Source: Agromyces binzhouensis
Lineage (GTDB): Bacteria > Actinomycetota > Actinomycetes > Actinomycetales > Microbacteriaceae
NCBI RefSeq assembly: GCF_004135055.1
Contig: NZ_SDPL01000001.1
Location: 1 to 62,307, forward strand
Reading direction: 5' to 3'
Length of the DNA: 62,307 nucleotides
Positions 57,715 through 62,307 of the stretch are shown piece by piece. A program made the position numbers and the translations under genes. Position 1 is the first letter of the stretch. Every line of letters begins with the position of its first letter. A model generated the notes under the pieces. The model had not been told where the DNA came from, did not search any database, and saw only the letters and a list, made by a program, of their open reading frames with translations.

Positions 57715-57800
57715 TAGACTTCGAAGTCCAAGGGGAGTACTCCGGCACGGTCGCTCGTCATTACGGATGCACGTCGCATCCCGGGCCATCGGTTCCCGAT
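57715..57800 (+). promoter_or_regulatory. Probable Mn2+ (yybP-ykoY) riboswitch upstream of TerC-family gene
   Basis: The leader of the exporter gene contains GGGGAGTA (57732-57739) and CGTCATTACGG (57756-57766), which I recall as the conserved loop elements of yybP-ykoY manganese riboswitches, then a hairpin GGATGC/GCATCC (57765-57779). A TerC-family gene starts directly after it, the usual partner class. Pattern recalled from memory; not folded computationally. Confidence 0.62.
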
Positions 57801-57806
57801 CAGGGG

Positions 57807-58874
57807 ATGGAGAAGACCTTGGCGTCGATTCCGTTCACGCCAGGTTTGGAGCTTCCCTTGAATGTCACCCCTCTCGTCTGGGTCATCACGATCGCGGTCA
57901 CGGTCGCCTTCTTCATCTACGAGTTCTTCGCCCACGTGCGCAAGCCGCACGAGCCGACGATCGGGGAGTCGGCTCGATGGTCGGCGTTCTACATCGGCCT
58001 CGCGCTCCTGTTCGGCGTCGGCATCGGCGTCGTCTCCGGCTGGACGTACGGGGGTGAGTACTTCGCGGGATACCTGACCGAGAAGGCGCTGTCGATCGAC
58101 AACCTGTTCGTCTTCCTCATCGTGATGACGAGCTTCGCCGTGCCGAAGGCCTATCAGCAAAAGGTGCTGATGATCGGCATCGTCATCGCACTGATCCTGC
58201 GCGGCATCTTCATCGCCGTCGGCGCCGCGCTGATCGAGAACTTCACGTCCGTCTTCTACCTGTTCGGTGCGCTGCTGCTGCTCCTCGCCTACCAGCAGGC
58301 GTTCGCGCACGGCGGTGGGGACCCCGCCGACGGCAGGTTCATGCGCTTCGTCCGCCGTCATCTTCGGGTGACGAACGAGTACCACGGGGACCGGCTCACG
58401 GTGTCGAGGGACGGCCGGCGATGGGCGACGCCGATGCTGCTGACCATCATCGCCATCGGCTTCGTCGACCTCATCTTCGCCGTGGACTCGATCCCGGCGA
58501 TCTACGGGCTGACCGAGGAGGCCTACATCGTCTTCACCGCCAACGTGTTCGCGCTGATGGGGTTGCGGCAGCTCTTCTTCCTCATCGGCGGCCTGCTCGA
58601 GCGACTGGTCTACCTCGCGCAGGGACTCGCGGTCATCCTGGCCTTCATCGGCGTGAAGCTGCTCATCCACGCCCTGCACAAGAACGAGCTGCCGTTCGTC
58701 AACGGCGGCGAGCCGGTCACCGTGATCCCCGAGATCCCGATCTGGCTGTCGCTGCTGTTCATCGCGGCGACGATCGCGGTGGCGACCGTCGCCAGCCTCG
58801 TCAAGACGCGCGGGGACCGCCGTACCCCGACGAACGATCGGCAGTCGACGGATGTCACGGGCGGACGCCGGTGA
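57807..58874 (+). CDS. TerC-family membrane protein (probable Mn2+ exporter)
   Basis: 355 residues with about nine hydrophobic segments. Signature acidic motifs of TerC/Alx proteins are present: EKALSIDNLFVFLIVMTSF (about 90-110) and GFVDLIFAVDSIPAIYG (about 218-235), each with Asp in a membrane segment. The RRHLRVTNEYHGDRLTV loop lies between the two halves. Related Alx/MntX proteins export manganese. A probable manganese riboswitch in the leader supports that. ATG 57807 is preceded by AGGGG. Confidence 0.9.
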   Translation: MEKTLASIPFTPGLELPLNVTPLVWVITIAVTVAFFIYEFFAHVRKPHEPTIGESARWSAFYIGLALLFGVGIGVVSGWTYGGEYFAGYLTEKALSIDNLFVFLIVMTSFAVPKAYQQKVLMIGIVIALILRGIFIAVGAALIENFTSVFYLFGALLLLLAYQQAFAHGGGDPADGRFMRFVRRHLRVTNEYHGDRLTVSRDGRRWATPMLLTIIAIGFVDLIFAVDSIPAIYGLTEEAYIVFTANVFALMGLRQLFFLIGGLLERLVYLAQGLAVILAFIGVKLLIHALHKNELPFVNGGEPVTVIPEIPIWLSLLFIAATIAVATVASLVKTRGDRRTPTNDRQSTDVTGGRR

Positions 58875-58998
58875 GCACCGCGTACGCGTCGCCGGCCCCA
58901 GCGGAGCTCGCGGACCTCATCCACGCGTCCGAGGTTCCACTCGCCCCTTGATTCGCCGCCGCGACAGGCGCACAGTGGAAGCTGCGAGGGAGGTTCCC

Positions 58999-59685
58999 AT
59001 GCGAGGCGCAGAATTCCATCCCGATGTCGTGCCGATCCTCTCACCGGGTCGGCATCGCTCGCCGCGTCGCGGCGCATGCTTCATGGAGTTCGCGTCGTTC
59101 CTCGCCGGCGAACCCTGGAGCGACCATCCCGCGTGCACGCACGGCACCCTCGCGCACCTCGCCCGGTTGGTCAACGATCGGGCGAGTGACGCCGGACGCG
59201 CACGCCTCACCGCGCTCATCCCGTCGGTCGTCGGACTGACGAGCGACGATCCGCTGCTCGACGTGGTCCTCGCCGTGCGGGCTGCGCATGCGGCGCTTCC
59301 GGTCGCCGCCGAGGAACGACAGCGGTCGCAGGCGGTGGGTCTCCGCTCGGCGATGGTCGCGCTCGCCGGCCGCGACGACGACGTCTCCGCGGCGGCGCGC
59401 GAACTCGCCGAGTCGGCACTGCGGTCCGCCCCGGCAGCCGACGCCTGGGCGGTCCGGTTCATCGACGAGGTCGGTCGGGGCCGCCCGCGCACGTCGGTGA
59501 AGCAGTGCCGCCACGTCATCACCGGGGCGGTCGACGGGATCGCGACGGCCGCGGTCGGAGATCGCGACGATCGGCTCGTCGCGCTGCTCGCCGCGGCGGT
59601 ATCGGACACAGAACGGTTCGTCGGCAGGTCGGCCGAACCGACGGACGGCGTCCGCCAGCGGTCCGCAGCGCCCATCGCGACGTAG
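58999..59685 (+). CDS. Actinobacterial hypothetical protein
   Basis: 228 residues from ATG 58999, with GGGAGG upstream. The N-terminal section EFASFLAGEPWSDHPACTHG then TLAHLARLVNDRASDAGRAR is a pattern I have met in uncharacterised Microbacteriaceae proteins. The rest is mostly helical (DDVSAAARELAESALRSAP). Function unknown. In-frame sequence before this Met is the shadow of the TerC end. Confidence 0.75.
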   Translation: MRGAEFHPDVVPILSPGRHRSPRRGACFMEFASFLAGEPWSDHPACTHGTLAHLARLVNDRASDAGRARLTALIPSVVGLTSDDPLLDVVLAVRAAHAALPVAAEERQRSQAVGLRSAMVALAGRDDDVSAAARELAESALRSAPAADAWAVRFIDEVGRGRPRTSVKQCRHVITGAVDGIATAAVGDRDDRLVALLAAAVSDTERFVGRSAEPTDGVRQRSAAPIAT

Positions 59686-59757
59686 TCGCCCCCGCAGCCT
59701 CGCCGCCCTCCCTCGTGGCTCCCGTTCCGCACGGTGCACCCGTGCCATGATCCACGC

Positions 59758-60453
59758 ATGGCGAAGCCGCGGAGCGAGCTGAAGAGCACCGGGTACGAGA
59801 TCTTCGTCGGTGCGCTGTCGGTCCTCTCGATCGTCAACCTCGTCCTCATGTACGCGCTCGTCGACGACGCGGCGCTCGACACCGTGCTCGCCGTCATGAA
59901 CGCGGTCTTCAGTGCCGTGTTCCTCGTCGACTTCGCCTATCGGCTGGCTACCGCCCCCCAGCGCGGGGCGTACTTCTTCCGGCATTTCGGGTGGGCGGAC
60001 CTCCTGGCGAGCCTGCCGTTCGCGCAGTTGAAGGTCCTGCGGCTGTTCCGGATCATCCGAGTCATCCGCCTGTTCCGGGAGCTCGGAGCGCGCACGATCT
60101 GGCGGACCCTCGTGCGGGACCGCGCCGGGAGCGCCCTCTACGCGCTCCTGCTGATGGGCGTGCTGGTGCTGCAGTTCGGGAGCCTCACGATGCTCTACCT
60201 GGAGCAGGACGCGCCCGGCGCCAACATCACCACGGCGTCGGACGCGCTCTGGTACACGGTCGTCACGATCTCGACCGTCGGCTACGGCGACGAGTACCCG
60301 GTCACGAACGCGGGCCGGTTCGCGGGCGCGCTCATGATCGTCGTCGGCGTCGGCATCTTCGGCACGTTCACCGGCTACCTCGCGAACCTGTTCCTCGCGC
60401 CGCGGAGGGCCGAGCGCGACGGAGCCGGCGCGGAGGAGCCGCCGGCGGCCTGA
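59758..60453 (+). CDS. Voltage-gated-type potassium channel
   Basis: 231 residues from ATG 59758. Hydrophobic segments are followed by a voltage-sensor-like S4 with regularly spaced Arg (KVLRLFRIIRVIRLFREL, about 96-113), then the pore: ASDALWYTVVTISTVGYGDE with the TVGYGD selectivity filter (about 178-183) and last helix GRFAGALMIVVGVGIFGTF. It is a single-chain six-TM K+ channel (Kch/KvAP type) without a ligand domain. Confidence 0.92.
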   Translation: MAKPRSELKSTGYEIFVGALSVLSIVNLVLMYALVDDAALDTVLAVMNAVFSAVFLVDFAYRLATAPQRGAYFFRHFGWADLLASLPFAQLKVLRLFRIIRVIRLFRELGARTIWRTLVRDRAGSALYALLLMGVLVLQFGSLTMLYLEQDAPGANITTASDALWYTVVTISTVGYGDEYPVTNAGRFAGALMIVVGVGIFGTFTGYLANLFLAPRRAERDGAGAEEPPAA

Positions 60454-60672
60454 GTGCATCACCGCCGCATCGCGGTGGGGCGCCGCCACCGATCGGCGGA
60501 CCCGCGCCCCCGGACGGAGAGCCGGGAGCGCGTCCTCGAGTCCCCCCGGACTCTCGACACCCCCGACCCACCGGAGAATGGCGGCGGCGGATCCGTCCCC
60601 AGACCGTCCGCCTCGCCGCTTCGAGTCTGATCGACACGTCGCAGGACGACGAATCCTCGGCCGAGGCTTGAC
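60454..60672. other. Intergenic region between convergent genes
   Basis: About 220 GC-rich bases between the channel and antiporter genes, which converge. A bidirectional terminator is expected, but no single strong hairpin was pinned down. No gene seen. Confidence 0.5.
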
Positions 60673-62001
60673 TCAGGACGCAGAAGGTGGCAGCGCCCCG
60701 TCCCCATCCCCGTTCTCGGCCGCGCCGTTCAGGCCCGGGAACTGCCGGCGATGCCGCGGCAGCCTCGTCGGAACGGACTCGCCGGGGGTCGAGCCCGTCG
60801 CGGTGTGCGCGTCGTACCAGCGGTGGTAGACCTCGACGAGCGGCGCCGACGTGAGGCCGTGCAGCGTGATGCTGAATGCGACGGTGACGACGACGGTGGT
60901 CAGCACGGTCTCGCCCTCCGGCACGCCGCTCTCGGCCGCGAGCAGGGCGAACACCAGCGAGGCGAGGCCGCGCGGTCCGAACCATCCGATGAACGCCACC
61001 GTCGGGCGCCTCGCGCCGCTGCCCGCGAGGGCGATCGCGACGGGGAGCATCCGCACGACGGTGAGGCTGAGCACCGCGTAGACGAAGACCTGCCAGGTCA
61101 CGTACGGCAGGGCGAGCGTGAGCGCGAGCGCCCCGAACGCGATCCAGGTCACGGCCGCGAGCAGGTCGCCCGCGGCCTCCGAGAGCACGGTCACCTTCGA
61201 TCGGCTGGGCCCCGCGAGCCGGCCGAAGGCGATGCCGCCGACGAACGCCGCGATGAATCCGCTGCCGCCGAGGTCCTGCGCGATCGCGTAGGCGAGCAGT
61301 GCGACGGCGAGCGGCAGGATCTGCCGCCACTCGCGTGCGATCCAGCCGCGGCGGTCGGCCGCCCGGAAGAGCAGGCCCCCGGGAATCGCGGCGACCAGGC
61401 CGGCCGTCAGCGCCCAGCCGATCTGCGCGGCCATGCTGCCGGCCACCATGCCCGTGACCCCGGCCTCGTACTCGGCGTTCGCGATCGACAGGGCCACGAG
61501 GAAGAGCGGCACGGCGAGGCCGTCGTTGAGCCCGCTCTCCACGTCGAGCGCCTGCCGCACGCGTGACGGGACCCGGCTGTCGGCGACGACCTTCTGGCCG
61601 AGCGCCGCGTCGGTCGGCGCGAGCATGATCGCGAGGAGGAATGCGGACGCCAGCGCCATGCCCGGGAACACCAGCGCCGCGATCCCGGTGCCGGCGAGGA
61701 TGCTGAGCGGCAGGCCGATCAGCAGCAGTCGGGTCGGCCACCCGAGCTGGTTGCGCAGCACGCGGAGGTCGATGCGCGTCGCGTCGCTGAACAGGAGGAG
61801 CACGAGGGCGATCTCGGCGATGCGCTCGGCGACCACCGTCTCGAGCGAGACGTCGAGGATGTCCGGCGCGACCGCGCTCACCCCGAAGCCGACGGCCATG
61901 AGGAAGAGCGCCGGGGTGATGCCACGGCGGTCCAGCGGGCGCGACAGGGCGCTCCAGACGATGATGATCGCCATCACCACCGTGACCGTCACCGCCAGCA
62001 T
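60673..62001 (-). CDS. CPA1-type cation:proton antiporter
   Basis: 442 residues from ATG 62001; an upstream ATG at 62118 would add 39 soluble residues unlikely to belong. About twelve hydrophobic segments fit the Na+/H+ exchanger fold. Conserved features include LAPTDAALGQKVV and DVESGLNDGLAVP (the ND of the CPA1 ion site, about 155-190), GSGFIAAFVGGIAFG, and FIGWFGPRGLASLVFALLAA. It exchanges Na+ or K+ for protons. The C-terminal tail is short and hydrophilic. Confidence 0.9.
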   Translation of the reverse strand: MLAVTVTVVMAIIIVWSALSRPLDRRGITPALFLMAVGFGVSAVAPDILDVSLETVVAERIAEIALVLLLFSDATRIDLRVLRNQLGWPTRLLLIGLPLSILAGTGIAALVFPGMALASAFLLAIMLAPTDAALGQKVVADSRVPSRVRQALDVESGLNDGLAVPLFLVALSIANAEYEAGVTGMVAGSMAAQIGWALTAGLVAAIPGGLLFRAADRRGWIAREWRQILPLAVALLAYAIAQDLGGSGFIAAFVGGIAFGRLAGPSRSKVTVLSEAAGDLLAAVTWIAFGALALTLALPYVTWQVFVYAVLSLTVVRMLPVAIALAGSGARRPTVAFIGWFGPRGLASLVFALLAAESGVPEGETVLTTVVVTVAFSITLHGLTSAPLVEVYHRWYDAHTATGSTPGESVPTRLPRHRRQFPGLNGAAENGDGDGALPPSAS

Positions 62002-62307
62002 GCCGACCCCGTCCCCGATCGTCCACGCGGCCGCCCGAGGCGGCCCACCGCCATCGTACGGATGCCCCGGACGCGCCGACCAGCCGCCGCGCCCCGTCGT
62101 CACCCGTTCGCGTGCCACCCCATGGGGGGCTTCCTGCGCGGGTTCTCCGCTGACTACCGTTGGGGCACTTCGCGGCGCACCCCTCCGGGGCGCCGCGGGT
62201 CATCGGACGCGGGCGGGGTTCGGCCGGGGAGGTCGGGTCCCGCCCTGCACGTGCGGACGGGAGCCGCCCGCCCTCGCGCGAGGCTGCACGTCCGGGGCGG
62301 CGAGTCA
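62002..62307. other. Right window edge, no gene seen
   Basis: About 300 GC-rich bases upstream of the antiporter. No convincing coding start is visible to the window end. Confidence 0.5.

Noticed and set aside
57347-58057. Frame overlapping the TetR end and TerC start
   Set aside because: Shadow of two clear genes and of the riboswitch region.
60368-62203. 611-residue Arg-rich reverse frame over the antiporter
   Set aside because: It is an off-frame shadow of the membrane transporter.

Overview
The window is high-GC actinobacterial DNA, most likely from a Microbacteriaceae-type organism. That placement is an inference from the GC-rich codon use, the frequent GTG and leaderless starts, the actinobacterial T4SS families (SCO6880-like, DUF2637, DUF4839) and the dcd/tRNA-Gly neighbourhood. 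It is dominated by one integrative and conjugative element (ICE) inserted in the 3' half of a tRNA-Gly(CCC) gene. A perfect 52-bp direct repeat (1823-1874 and 52980-53031) marks attL and attR, so an excised circle would be 51,157 bp.

Layout. Left flank (1-1872): a PP-loop ATPase-type gene running off the window edge, dcd, and the intact tRNA-Gly. Integration and regulation (1875-8270): a 24-bp arm-type repeat, a DUF805 membrane protein, then a leftward overlapping operon encoding an XRE regulator, an ImmA/IrrE protease, a 7TM MAB_1171c-like protein, an alpha/beta hydrolase and the tyrosine integrase. It faces a rightward small HTH gene and an excisionase-like gene across a shared operator region. 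Maintenance and conjugation (8274-19698): ParB-like, winged-helix, DUF2637, a membrane-anchored protein, a cell-wall hydrolase, a pilin-like protein, VirB6/TrbL-like, SCO6880-like and VirB4-like. Cargo and conjugation are then interleaved: a complete type I restriction-modification operon (hsdMSR, 20182-25860), the VirD4-type coupling protein, ssb, accessory genes, a J-domain membrane protein, the MobF relaxase and a triple zinc-ribbon protein, with an oriT candidate at about 39025-39443.

Accessory and defence island (39444-52979): a NYN-LOTUS protein with a DUF7255-like partner, a DUF4839 protein, a helicase-nuclease paired with an ApeA-like HEPN protein, a lipoprotein cluster, a Cas2/SinR-like small protein, an HTH protein, a divergent XRE/HTH pair sharing one palindrome, and an Abi_2-type HEPN protein preceded by a structured leader. 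The best candidates for under-described systems are the helicase-nuclease/ApeA-HEPN pair, the Abi_2 HEPN gene with its hairpin RNA candidate, the NYN-LOTUS pair, and the five-gene XRE-ImmA-7TM-hydrolase-integrase regulatory operon.

Right flank (53032-62307): a diverged second copy of the ICE left arm (53143-53220) suggests an older integration at the same tRNA. Then follow a frameshifted SRPBCC gene, a DUF1643 gene, a thioredoxin-reductase-like oxidoreductase divergent from an XRE-cupin regulator, an SRPBCC/TetR operon with a 16-bp-arm operator, a TerC-family exporter with a probable Mn2+ (yybP-ykoY) riboswitch, a potassium channel and a CPA1-type antiporter. All functions are read from sequence and remembered family motifs; no database search was run.
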